Positions 18,235-26,160 of a stretch of 64,000 bases of DNA are shown piece by piece. The notes under the pieces were generated by a model, which saw only the letters and a list, made by a program, of their open reading frames with translations, was not told where the DNA came from and did not search any database. The stretch spans positions 1,860,001-1,924,000 of the forward strand of contig NZ_LR535679.1 in the NCBI RefSeq assembly GCF_900699785.1, written 5' to 3'. Within the stretch, counting starts at the first letter, position 1. The number at the start of each line of letters is the position of its first letter. The translations under genes were made by a program, and so were the position numbers. The DNA comes from Campylobacter showae (lineage in GTDB: Bacteria > Campylobacterota > Campylobacteria > Campylobacterales > Campylobacteraceae).

Positions 18235-19120
18235 ATTTACGCTCATAGGTCTTGGCGTCATGGGCAAAAACCACTACCGCGCTCTACAAAACGTCGAGGG
18301 CGTGCAGATAACCGCGCTTTGCGATCCGTTTAGCAAGGAAAAATTTGCACAAAAAATTTACGCTGATCTTGACGAGATGCTAGAGAGCGAAAATTTAGAC
18401 GCCGCCGTCATCGCTACGCCGACCTCGCTACATAAAGAAGCGGCGCTAAAGTGTATGCGAAAAGGGCTAAATTTGCTCATCGAAAAACCCGTTTGCGCAA
18501 ATGCCGCGGATGCTCAAATTTTACTTGACGAAGCTAAGCGGCAAGATATAAAGGTGGCCGTCGGGCACGTCGAGCGCTTTAACCCAGCGATCGCGGCTCT
18601 AAAAAAAGAGCTTGAAAACGAGGAAATTTATAGCGTGCAAATAACTAGAAATGCGCCCTTTCCGCAGCGAATCGCGGATGTGGGCATACTAGCCGATTTA
18701 GCCGTGCACGATATCGATCTCATTAGGTTTTTAAGCGGCAAAGAGATAAAAAGCGCCGATATAAAATGCTCGCGCAAAATCCACGCTAAATTTGAAGACA
18801 ACGCGGTTTTGTCGTTTGAGCTTGAGGGCGAGATAACGGCTCTCATAGCTACTAGCTGGCTAGCGCACAGACGCAAAAGAACCGTCGAGGTCGCGTGCAA
18901 GGGGGCAGTTTACGAGGCCGATTTGCTAAATCAAAGTCTCGTTAAATTTAGCGAATTTGACGCGAGCTCGTGCAAAATGCAAAATATATTCGTCAAAAGA
19001 GCTGATCCTCTAACAAGCGAGCTAGAGGACTTCGTGCGTCTTTTAAGCGGCGAGCAAAGCATGAGCGCTAGTATAGAAGACAGCCTAAAAACTCTAAAAA
19101 TCATAGAGAACGCGAGTTAA
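18227..19120 (+). CDS. Gfo/Idh/MocA oxidoreductase (WlbA/WbpB type)
   Basis: An NAD(P)-dependent sugar dehydrogenase of 297 residues. The Rossmann motif LIGLGVMGKNHYRAL is at the N-terminus, EKPVCANAADA at about 83 gives the conserved EKP loop, and GHVERFNPA plus HDIDLIRFL give catalytic-region residues. WlbA/WbpB oxidise the 3-OH of UDP-GlcNAcA, producing the substrate for the aminotransferase encoded just upstream. No acetyltransferase (WbpD) or 6-dehydrogenase (WbpA) is in the window, so the pathway must be completed elsewhere. Confidence 0.88.
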   Translation: MLKFTLIGLGVMGKNHYRALQNVEGVQITALCDPFSKEKFAQKIYADLDEMLESENLDAAVIATPTSLHKEAALKCMRKGLNLLIEKPVCANAADAQILLDEAKRQDIKVAVGHVERFNPAIAALKKELENEEIYSVQITRNAPFPQRIADVGILADLAVHDIDLIRFLSGKEIKSADIKCSRKIHAKFEDNAVLSFELEGEITALIATSWLAHRRKRTVEVACKGAVYEADLLNQSLVKFSEFDASSCKMQNIFVKRADPLTSELEDFVRLLSGEQSMSASIEDSLKTLKIIENAS

Positions 19121-19221
19121 ATTTTAGGCTGAAATATAAAAGAAAATTTATTTTTTTATATTTTATTTATATTTATGGAAAAAGAAGTTATTATTACACG
19201 ATTTTTTCAAAAGGAGTCTAA

Positions 19222-20133
19222 ATGATATATGAAAACATCGTTCAAACCATCGGTAAAACGCCGATCGTAAGGATAAACAGCGTGCACGAAGAGGGCATGG
19301 CTGAAATCTACTCAAAGCTTGAGTTTTTTAACCCGGGCGGCTCGGTAAAAGATAGAATCGCCGCAAATATGATCCTCGGGATGCAAAAAGAAGGTACGCT
19401 AAAAAAAGGCGACGTCATCGTGGAGCCAACTAGCGGCAACACCGGCATAGGCGCAGCTATGGTCGGCGCGGCGCTAGGATATAAGGTCGTACTAGTGATG
19501 CCTGAAACCATGAGCATAGAAAGACGCAAGCTGCAAAAGGCCTACGGAGCGGAGCTAGTGCTAACCGAGGGCGCAAAAGGCATGAAGGGCGCGATCGAAA
19601 AAGCAAACGAGCTCGTGCGCGAAAAAGGCTACGTGATGCTAAGTCAGTTTGAAAACAAATTTAACCCGCAGGCTCACGAACTAACGACGGCAAAAGAGAT
19701 CATGGATGACTTCGGGGAGCTTGACGCATTTGTAGCGGGCGTAGGCACGGGCGGCACGCTAAGCGGCACCGCAAGAGCGCTAAAAGCAAACGGCTATAAG
19801 ACTAAGATCGTCGCCGTCGAGCCAAACGACTCTGCCGTGATCTCGGGCGAAAAACCCGGTCCGCACAAGATCCAAGGCATAGGAGCGGGCTTTATCCCGG
19901 CTACGCTTGATACCGCCTGCATCGACGAGATAGAGCGCGTGGATAACGACGAGGCCTTTGAGACGGCTAGAAAGCTAGCTAAAGAGGAGGGTATCTTACT
20001 AGGTATCTCGGGCGGCGCGGCTCTGGCGGCTGCGGTGAAGGTCGCAAAGAGACTAGGTAAGGGCAAAAAGGTGCTTTTCATAGCTCCTGATAACGGCGAG
20101 AGATATCTTAGTACTCCGCTTTACGAGGCGTGA
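19222..20133 (+). CDS. cysK: Cysteine synthase A
   Basis: Makes cysteine from O-acetylserine and sulfide. The 303-residue fold-type II PLP enzyme has the PLP lysine in [12 protein letters not shown] (K near 42), the TSGNTG loop (about 69-74), [10 protein letters not shown] phosphate-binding loop (about 174) and the C-terminal substrate loop GISGGAA. Upstream is a 101 bp AT-rich spacer with a strong AAGGAG 6 nt before the ATG. It is followed after 1 nt by cysE, which makes its substrate; the two proteins form the cysteine synthase complex in many bacteria. Confidence 0.97.
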   Translation: MIYENIVQTIGKTPIVRINSVHEEGMAEIYSKLEFFNPGGSVKDRIAANMILGMQKEGTLKKGDVIVEPTSGNTGIGAAMVGAALGYKVVLVMPETMSIERRKLQKAYGAELVLTEGAKGMKGAIEKANELVREKGYVMLSQFENKFNPQAHELTTAKEIMDDFGELDAFVAGVGTGGTLSGTARALKANGYKTKIVAVEPNDSAVISGEKPGPHKIQGIGAGFIPATLDTACIDEIERVDNDEAFETARKLAKEEGILLGISGGAALAAAVKVAKRLGKGKKVLFIAPDNGERYLSTPLYEA

Positions 20134-20134
20134 T

Positions 20135-20680
20135 TTGGGACTGATAGCTGAGCTAAACGAGCTGGTCGCGACCGTGCGAGAAAAGGACCCGTCGGTAGCC
20201 TCGTGCTGCTACGGGGCGATCCTCGTCAACACTCCAGGCATCCATGCCGTCTTTTTTCATAGATTCGCGCACTTTTTGCATGTTAAAAATTGGCGATTTA
20301 CGGCGCGCTTCGTGTCGCAGATGTCGCGCTTTTTAACGGGCATCGAGATACATCCGGGCGCCAAGATCGGCAGGCGGCTTTTTATCGATCACGGCATGGG
20401 CGTGGTTATCGGCGAGACGGCCGAAGTGGGAGATGACGTGCTGATCTATCATCAAGTAACTCTAGGTGGCACGGGTAAAGAGTGCTGCAAGCGCCACCCG
20501 ACCGTAAAAAACGGCGTCACGATAGCAGCCGGCGCAAAGGTGCTAGGAAACATCCTGATCGGCGAAAACGCCAAAATAGGAGCGAACTCGGTCGTGCTAA
20601 AAGACGTGCCCGATAACGCCACGGTCGTAGGAATCCCCGCTAGGATCGTGCGAATAAATGGCGAACGAGTCGGCGAGTAG
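20135..20680 (+). CDS. cysE: Serine acetyltransferase
   Basis: Makes O-acetylserine from serine and acetyl-CoA, feeding CysK. The 181-residue protein (TTG start at 20135) is a short form of CysE with the left-handed beta-helix hexapeptide repeats ([40 protein letters not shown]). Catalytic histidines lie in IDHGMG and [11 protein letters not shown]. The N-terminal helical domain of enteric CysE is much reduced, as in other epsilonproteobacteria. The stretch after the stop to 20839 holds only AAATTT-rich spacer. Confidence 0.96.
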   Translation: MGLIAELNELVATVREKDPSVASCCYGAILVNTPGIHAVFFHRFAHFLHVKNWRFTARFVSQMSRFLTGIEIHPGAKIGRRLFIDHGMGVVIGETAEVGDDVLIYHQVTLGGTGKECCKRHPTVKNGVTIAAGAKVLGNILIGENAKIGANSVVLKDVPDNATVVGIPARIVRINGERVGE

Positions 20681-20839
20681 GTTAAATTTGCGCCGACCTT
20701 GGCTGCTATTTTTATAAATTTACTTTTTAACTCTGTTAAATTTAAAAGATTTCCAGGCGGCAGAAATAGAGTATATTTTTGCGAGCTTGTATCGGGCTTC
20801 AAATTTATCAAATTCGCCTACGTCAAATTTTAGTTAAAT

Positions 20840-21748
20840 TTACTCGTCAAATATCGGAAGTTTAGGCTCTTTTTCTTTTTGTATTTTGCCGCCGACGTTT
20901 AAAATTTGAGACTCGCTTGCTTCGCTCAAATTTTCATTGTCGTCAAATTTGATCGTCTCGCCGGCTTCATTCGTCGTGATTTTTAGTCGCTTCATCGTCT
21001 TGGCCGATTTGCTAAATTCTATTAGATCCTCGACTGTTTTTACCTCGCTAGGAAGCTTTTGCAGTGAATATTTAAAAATTTCAGCCGCCGCGATAGCGTC
21101 GTTAAGGGCTCTGTGGTGAGCGTTATTTATACCTAAAATCTCTTTTAGTGTGCCTAGGCCGTATTTTGGCGAGGCGATAGTGCGGCGGGCTAGGTCGATC
21201 GTACAGAGTCTGCGGTTTAGCAGCTCGCCGTATCCTAGCGCCTCCAGCGTCGCGCTGATAAAGCCATAGTCAAAGCGAGCGTTGTGCGCCACGAAAACGC
21301 TCTGACCTAGAAAAACTTTAAACTGCTCCATAACAAAGGCAAGGCTTGGCGCGTTTTTTAGGTGTTCTGCGGTGATGCCCGTTAGTTCGCTGATATTTTC
21401 CGGGACGTAGGGCGCGTACGCGAAGGTTTCAAATTTGCCGATTATTTCGCCGTTTTGTAGTTTTAGCGCGCCGATTTCGATGATCTGGCCGCTATTTATG
21501 CCGCCGCTGGTTTCTATATCTACGACGCAAAAAATTTGATCTTTTATCTCTTTGCGGCGAGTTTTGAGCTCGATTTGGTTTTTTGCGGTGCGGGTTACGT
21601 CAAGCCCCAGCGCGCGCCACATCTGCACGTCGCGAACATCAAAAAGCTCGGCGTATTCGTCCATTTGCTTGGTTGCGGCGACGAAGTCCGCGTAGGGCAC
21701 GTTTCGCTTAGCGATGACAGCTAATAAATTTTCAAAATCCTGGTTCAA
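20840..21748 (-). CDS. dnaQ: DnaQ-like 3'-5' exonuclease (DEDDh)
   Basis: Exonuclease domain protein related to the proofreading epsilon subunit of DNA polymerase III. In the 302-residue sequence, Exo I is FCVVDIETSGG (D and E about 72-74), Exo II is FVAHNARFDYGF (about 155), and Exo III-epsilon is HHRALNDAIAAAEIF (about 210). A roughly 60-residue extension precedes the nuclease domain, and an acidic tail follows it. It overlaps rpe by 4 bp; dnaQ-rpe adjacency is the same in C. jejuni. Whether it is the replisome proofreader cannot be decided from sequence alone. Confidence 0.88.
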   Translation of the reverse strand: MNQDFENLLAVIAKRNVPYADFVAATKQMDEYAELFDVRDVQMWRALGLDVTRTAKNQIELKTRRKEIKDQIFCVVDIETSGGINSGQIIEIGALKLQNGEIIGKFETFAYAPYVPENISELTGITAEHLKNAPSLAFVMEQFKVFLGQSVFVAHNARFDYGFISATLEALGYGELLNRRLCTIDLARRTIASPKYGLGTLKEILGINNAHHRALNDAIAAAEIFKYSLQKLPSEVKTVEDLIEFSKSAKTMKRLKITTNEAGETIKFDDNENLSEASESQILNVGGKIQKEKEPKLPIFDE

Positions 21749-22392
21749 AACTCGAGCTTTAGCGAGCGGATCGAGTGCTCGTATGAATTTGACGAAAATA
21801 TATAGCTGCCAGCCACTACGATATCCACGCCCGCTTCATCGAGCTGCGCGACGTTTAGTCCCGTCACGCCGCCGTCGACTTCGATCATGCATTTAGCATT
21901 TTTGCGATCGATCATTTCGCGCAAGCTGCGGGCTTTTTCGAGCACCGAAGGGATAAATTTTTGCCCGCCAAACCCCGGATTTACGCTCATTAGCAGCACC
22001 ATGTCGACCTCGTTTACGATGTGCTCGATCGCCGATACCGGCGTGTGAGGGTTTAGTACGATCGCGGGTCCTACGCCGTGGCTGCGGATGTGATCTATTA
22101 GACGTAGCGGGTGCTTTTCCTCCTCGATGTGAAAGCTTAAAAATTTAGGCTTCAGAGGCAAAAAAAGATCGGCAAAAAATGTGTTATTTTGAACCATCAG
22201 GTGTATATCTAGCGGCTTTGTAGTGGCCTTGGCTACGGCATTTACTACGACGGGGCCGATGGTTAAATTCGGCACGAAATGCCCGTCCATCACGTCGACA
22301 TGCACGAGATCGGCCCCGGCTTCGCAGATAGCTTCGATCTCGGCTCTTAAATTTCCAAAATCTGCCGATAAAATACTCGGTGCTACGTACAT
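21745..22392 (-). CDS. rpe: Ribulose-phosphate 3-epimerase
   Basis: Interconverts ribulose-5-phosphate and xylulose-5-phosphate in the pentose phosphate pathway. The 215-residue TIM barrel has APSILSADF at the N-terminus, HVDVMDGHFVPNLTIGP with metal ligands, MSVNPGFGGQKF and IEVDGGVTGLN, all family signatures. It begins 11 nt after the STAS/CheX-like gene and overlaps dnaQ, so the three minus-strand genes probably form one operon. Confidence 0.97.
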   Translation of the reverse strand: MYVAPSILSADFGNLRAEIEAICEAGADLVHVDVMDGHFVPNLTIGPVVVNAVAKATTKPLDIHLMVQNNTFFADLFLPLKPKFLSFHIEEEKHPLRLIDHIRSHGVGPAIVLNPHTPVSAIEHIVNEVDMVLLMSVNPGFGGQKFIPSVLEKARSLREMIDRKNAKCMIEVDGGVTGLNVAQLDEAGVDIVVAGSYIFSSNSYEHSIRSLKLEF

Positions 22393-22403
22393 TTGATTGT
22401 CCT

Positions 22404-23768
22404 TTATTTACTTAGAAAAAATATCGCGTCCATGCCGTCTATATCGAGTCGCACTAGGACGCCTTTGTTTTTTTTGTCTTCGTCTATGATGGTTTCAAAA
22501 ACGTGCGGCAAGGTAAAATTTGCCTCTATCTTTTGGCCTTTTAGCCACGCTTCGATGCGGTCGGAGATGACGCTAAGTAGATCTGCATATGCCTCGGTCA
22601 TGCTTACGCCGCTACCTTCTTGGAGTAAAATTTTGCAGATCCTATGAACGGCGTATTTTTCGAGACATAGGATAAATTTAGCATTCATATCGCCGTAAAA
22701 CGCTACCGAACCCATGCAAAATTTCTCCTCGTCGCAGCCAAAATTTGCTATCTCCGTGGCGGTACGGGTGACGGGTAAATTTGATAAAGACGCCAGCGTA
22801 TCCATGATGACTTTTAGCAAGTTGGGCAGGACGTCCACAAGCTCTTTCGTGATATTTTTGGGTCTATCCTCGGCTGTTGCGCCGCCGCCTTCTATCGTCG
22901 CGTCGTCGTTAAAAAAGTCCTCTATCGAACGGTAAAGCAAAATCCCGCAGTCTTCCAAGTCATAAACCAGCGCTTTTGACATGCTTTCTTTTTTTAATCC
23001 GCACAGAGCTATCGTGGCTCCGTATTCGGCGCACTCCATCATAAGCTTGGCTAAAAACGAGACGCCGTGGATGTTGATGGAGCTTGATTTGCTCATATCA
23101 AAAACAAAAAATTTAAAGCCTACTTTGAGCGAATTTAGAAAAACTTTATAGTCGAAATTTTCCGAGAAAGAGGAGTCGATAAAGCCGTCTATGCCGTAGA
23201 TCACGACATTTTCTTTGAGCGTGATTTTGATATCTTTTTTGCTGGATTTTATGTCGGTTAGATGTACGGCGTATTCAAAATCTTTATAAGTGCTCTTAAA
23301 TTCGTGGATATCTTTTGCGATCACGGGCTTATACCCGCGGCCTGAAAGTCTCAAGGCGATCTGGCGTTTTTGATCGGCGTCCGAGTTAAAGACTATAATG
23401 CGTCTGTTTGCAAATTCCGGCTCAAAAGTACCCCAAAATAGGAGCGCGACGTTTGAAGTTTCAAAAAACGATACGTTTAAAACGTCCTTCGACATCCTTT
23501 TTAGGGCTTTAAATTTAAGTTCGTTATAGTCGCAAAAGCCTACGTCGGCGTTGCTTTCCTTTGCAAGCCTGGAGACGATTTCTAGGATGAGATTAAAGCC
23601 TATTTTGTTGAAATAAACGGCGTTTTTTAGGGATATTAGGATATGGCGCGGCGCATTTTGGCGTAATTTTCTTATACTTGCATCGCCAATGCTGTATTTG
23701 TCGATATCTCCGTCTAGAAAGCCAAGCGGGTAAAATATCGCAACATTATCTTTAAATCTTAGTCTCAT
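22404..23768 (-). CDS. Multidomain STAS / CheX-like protein
   Basis: A 454-residue soluble protein that I read as four modules: an N-terminal STAS-like domain (about 1-110), a receiver-like alpha/beta segment lacking a phospho-acceptor aspartate (about 122-175), a second STAS-like domain (about 180-290, with FDMSKSSSINIHGVSFL), and a C-terminal CheX/CheC-like domain (about 305-454). CheX proteins dephosphorylate CheY-P through an E-x-x-N motif. One copy is visible as E339-x-x-N342 (TATEIANF), while the second helix reads EAYADLLSVISDR, where the asparagine is replaced by serine. No membrane segment. It heads the rpe-dnaQ operon. The chemotaxis link is inference from fold pattern. A run of six C lies 5 nt before the ATG on this strand. 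Confidence 0.68.
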   Translation of the reverse strand: MRLRFKDNVAIFYPLGFLDGDIDKYSIGDASIRKLRQNAPRHILISLKNAVYFNKIGFNLILEIVSRLAKESNADVGFCDYNELKFKALKRMSKDVLNVSFFETSNVALLFWGTFEPEFANRRIIVFNSDADQKRQIALRLSGRGYKPVIAKDIHEFKSTYKDFEYAVHLTDIKSSKKDIKITLKENVVIYGIDGFIDSSFSENFDYKVFLNSLKVGFKFFVFDMSKSSSINIHGVSFLAKLMMECAEYGATIALCGLKKESMSKALVYDLEDCGILLYRSIEDFFNDDATIEGGGATAEDRPKNITKELVDVLPNLLKVIMDTLASLSNLPVTRTATEIANFGCDEEKFCMGSVAFYGDMNAKFILCLEKYAVHRICKILLQEGSGVSMTEAYADLLSVISDRIEAWLKGQKIEANFTLPHVFETIIDEDKKNKGVLVRLDIDGMDAIFFLSK

Positions 23769-23944
23769 AAATGGGGGGTAAAAGCTTTCCTAAAATTTTA
23801 AATTTTGCTAAAAATCGACTAGTAAATTTTTAAAATTTAACCGCGTTTAAGTTGCGATATTTTAGCTTTTTTATCCATAAAATCAGTTTAAAAGCTAACG
23901 CTTTTGTAAAAGTAGCTTTAAGCTTTTATTTTGTTTCTTTTAGA

Positions 23945-23950
23945 TAAAAT
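23945..23950 (+). promoter_or_regulatory. Putative -10 box for rpmB
   Basis: TAAAAT in TAGATAAAATC, 33 nt before the rpmB start and downstream of a T-rich stretch, the usual look of a Campylobacter sigma-70 promoter. Confidence 0.4.
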
Positions 23951-23982
23951 CAGCAGAAATTTTTATTTTTAAGGAAACAAAT

Positions 23983-24174
23983 ATGTCAAGAGTATGCGCA
24001 ATAACAGGCAAAGGCCCGATGGTAGGCAACAACGTCAGCCACGCCAAAAACAGAATGAAAAGAAGGTTTTTGCCAAACCTAAGAACCATCCGCGTTACGC
24101 TAGAGGATGGCACTACGAGAAAGATCAAAGTAGCTGCTTCTACGCTAAGAACGATGAGAAAACAGTCACGCTAA
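23983..24174 (+). CDS. rpmB: 50S ribosomal protein L28
   Basis: Ribosomal protein bL28, 63 residues. The N-terminus [22 protein letters not shown] is characteristic, followed by a basic body ([15 protein letters not shown]) and C-terminal [17 protein letters not shown] lies before the ATG. It sits directly upstream of a K+ channel gene, the same pairing seen in H. pylori. Confidence 0.98.
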   Translation: MSRVCAITGKGPMVGNNVSHAKNRMKRRFLPNLRTIRVTLEDGTTRKIKVAASTLRTMRKQSR

Positions 24175-24201
24175 ATTTACCGCAAATTTGAGGAGTTGTC
24201 T

Positions 24202-25326
24202 TTGTTTAAAAAGATTTTAAAATTCCTCAACTGGTCAAGTTCCGCCAAACCTCAAATCAACCTCAATACCGAACTTTACGAACAACTTCGCCCGTTTCGC
24301 TTACCGCTCATCTTAGTCGTTTTGATGATGATGATCGGTGCTATGGGCTACGTCACGATCGACGGTTTTAGCCTGATAGACGCGATTTATCAGGCCGGTA
24401 TGACTTTTACGACCGTCGGATTTACCGAGGTCGCGCCTATTTCTCCGGCCGGCCGAATTTTTACTATCACTTTTATTTTGCTAGGCTTTGCCGTTTTTAC
24501 GTTTTCTACGGGTTTGATGCTCGAAGTTTTAAAAAAAGGCGCGCTCGTAGCGATCATAAAGGAAAGACGAATGCTATACAAGATCGCAAGACTAAAAAAC
24601 CACTTTGTCATCTGCTATCACAACCAATACACAATGGAATTAAGCCACGAATTTAGGGAAAATCACATCCCATTTATCGTTATCGATCCGCGCGAGGATC
24701 TACCGGAAATCGCGGAAAAATACAAGTATCCATACTATATCGTCTCTCAGCCGCATACGCAAACGGCGCTTTTAAAGACGCATTTTTCAAGCGCAAAAGG
24801 CATGATCACGCTAAGTCCAAATATCGCCGACAACATCGCTCTCATCGCTACCGTAAGGCTATATGAAAAAGAGATCGGGCGCAAAAAGCCGTATTTTATA
24901 ATGACAAACTCCGATAACCAAGACGATACCGAGCGGTTAAAAAAGCTCGGCGCAAACAGCGTCGTAAGTCCGTCAAAACTCGTCGCCCAGCGCCTTAGCG
25001 CGATGAGCGTACGTCCGGATATGGAAAATTTGCTCGAGCAGTTTTTGTATAAGCAAGACTCACCGATCGACATCGAGGAGATATTGGTGCCGGATTATTC
25101 GTGGGTACGCTTTAAACGCCTAAAAGAAACCAATCTGCGAAACATAACAAACGCCGACGTCGTGGGCATCAAGGACGTAAATAACAAATTTATCCCGATG
25201 CCAAAGGGCGATACGCTAATCGGCACTGGCACAAAGCTGCTTGTTATCGGCACCGGCGAGTCTATACGCCTAACTAAGCGCGTCATAAAAAGCAGGCATA
25301 AGCCAGAAGAGCTAAAATACGTTTAA
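24202..25326 (+). CDS. Two-helix potassium channel with RCK-like domain
   Basis: Predicted K+ channel, about 374 residues. After a short basic N-terminus come one membrane helix (LPLILVVLMMMIGAMGYV), a pore helix with selectivity filter TTVGFTEV (TVGF in place of the common TVGYG), and a second helix (FTITFILLGFAVFTFSTGLML). A TrkA-N/RCK-like cytoplasmic domain and a TrkA-C region follow. The nucleotide-binding glycine motif is degenerate (VICYHNQYT where GxGxxG is expected). Two in-frame TTG starts are possible, at 24196 and 24202; I prefer 24202 because GAGGAG ends at 24195, touching the first but optimally spaced for the second. HpKchA of H. pylori lies in the same position after rpmB. Confidence 0.88.
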   Translation: MFKKILKFLNWSSSAKPQINLNTELYEQLRPFRLPLILVVLMMMIGAMGYVTIDGFSLIDAIYQAGMTFTTVGFTEVAPISPAGRIFTITFILLGFAVFTFSTGLMLEVLKKGALVAIIKERRMLYKIARLKNHFVICYHNQYTMELSHEFRENHIPFIVIDPREDLPEIAEKYKYPYYIVSQPHTQTALLKTHFSSAKGMITLSPNIADNIALIATVRLYEKEIGRKKPYFIMTNSDNQDDTERLKKLGANSVVSPSKLVAQRLSAMSVRPDMENLLEQFLYKQDSPIDIEEILVPDYSWVRFKRLKETNLRNITNADVVGIKDVNNKFIPMPKGDTLIGTGTKLLVIGTGESIRLTKRVIKSRHKPEELKYV

Positions 25327-25547
25327 ATTGAGCTTTGCATAGCTTGTGTGGCTTAAATTTGTGTCAAGTAACCATTTCAAATTTGACGCAAAAACAATTC
25401 GTCGGCGCAATAAAATTTGACAAATTTAAGCTTGGCGTAGGCTAGGTAAAATTTACCAAATCGCCCAGATACGGCGCGTTTTTAACCCGCTCTTAAAATA
25501 ATATTCGCTAAAATTAAATTAAAATTTAATCCATCAAAGGAGCAAAT

Positions 25548-25772
25548 ATGTTTCATGAAGACAGAGAGCTTATAACCAAGCTAAAAGGTACGAATGCGAG
25601 ATTTACGTCGCTTTTTGATAAACACAACGACCTAGACGAAAAGATCGCCGAGATGCAAAAAGGCAACGTCTATAACGATGCCGAAGTGGATGCTCTAAAA
25701 CGCGAAAAACTCAGACTAAAAGACGAAATTTACGCCTTTTTAGCCGAATATAAAAAAGAAAATAATCTTTGA
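25548..25772 (+). CDS. DUF465 (YdcH-like) coiled-coil protein
   Basis: A 74-residue, strongly helical charged protein with the DUF465 pattern (FHEDRELITKLKG, then FDKHNDLDEKI, then LKREKLRLKDEIYAFL). Function of the family is unknown. AAAGGAG precedes the ATG by 6 nt. It is monocistronic: an upstream spacer of about 220 bp rich in AAATTT words, and a clear terminator directly downstream. Confidence 0.88.
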   Translation: MFHEDRELITKLKGTNARFTSLFDKHNDLDEKIAEMQKGNVYNDAEVDALKREKLRLKDEIYAFLAEYKKENNL

Positions 25773-25780
25773 TTTAATAG

Positions 25781-25806
25781 CGGCGGACGATTTGCGCCGC
25801 CGTTTT
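25781..25806 (+). terminator. Rho-independent terminator after the DUF465 gene
   Basis: Perfect 6 bp GC stem CGGCGG / CCGCCG with a 10 nt loop followed by TTTT, starting 8 nt after the stop codon. Confidence 0.75.
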
Positions 25807-25947
25807 CTGTCTCAAATTCTCTCAAATTTTTATCTTTGATTAGCTGCAAATCGCGCCGAATTTAATTCAAAACAAGGATGTAAAATCGCTCCAAAAATAC
25901 CAAATTTGACGTCAAAATATAAATTTGTTTTCAAATTTACAACGCGG

Positions 25948-26025
25948 CTACATCGAAATCTTTTTGAGCACCCAAAAAACCGCCATTCCGACGCACAAAA
26001 TAATAACCGCCCAAATATATTCCAT
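25948..26025 (-). CDS. 25-residue membrane microprotein
   Basis: A short minus-strand frame from ATG at 26025 to TAG at 25948 encodes 25 residues: MEYIWAVIILCVGMAVFWVL followed by a short basic end (KKISM). It is one membrane helix with acidic N-terminus and basic C-terminus, so the C-terminus is probably cytoplasmic. An AAGGA lies 6 nt before the ATG and a TATAAT box 48 nt before it, so it has its own expression signals. It lies alone in the DUF465-ppk spacer. No function known to me; the start signals make it likely to be real. Confidence 0.62.
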   Translation of the reverse strand: MEYIWAVIILCVGMAVFWVLKKISM

Positions 26026-26072
26026 CTTATTTCCTTGCCTATTTTTGCCGAAATTTAATTTATTTTTCGTTT

Positions 26073-26078
26073 ATTATA
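26073..26078 (-). promoter_or_regulatory. -10 box for the 25-residue microprotein
   Basis: TATAAT on the minus strand in the context TGTTATAATAA, about 48 nt upstream of the ATG at 26025. No clear -35 box. Confidence 0.5.
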
Positions 26079-26160
26079 ACACAAACTTACGGCTTTTTGG
26101 AAAGGCCGTGATTTAAGAGAAAATTCGCTAAAATTTATAAAAGTTTAAAAAGGATGGAAA

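Noticed and set aside
23774..23779. Six-G run next to the STAS/CheX start as a slippage switch
   Set aside because: Short and in the untranslated leader; a length change would not shift a frame. A minor effect on translation is possible but not supported.
25925..26116. Plus-strand 63-codon frame in the DUF465-ppk spacer
   Set aside because: No ribosome-binding site and no plausible composition; it is antisense to the better supported 25-residue microprotein.
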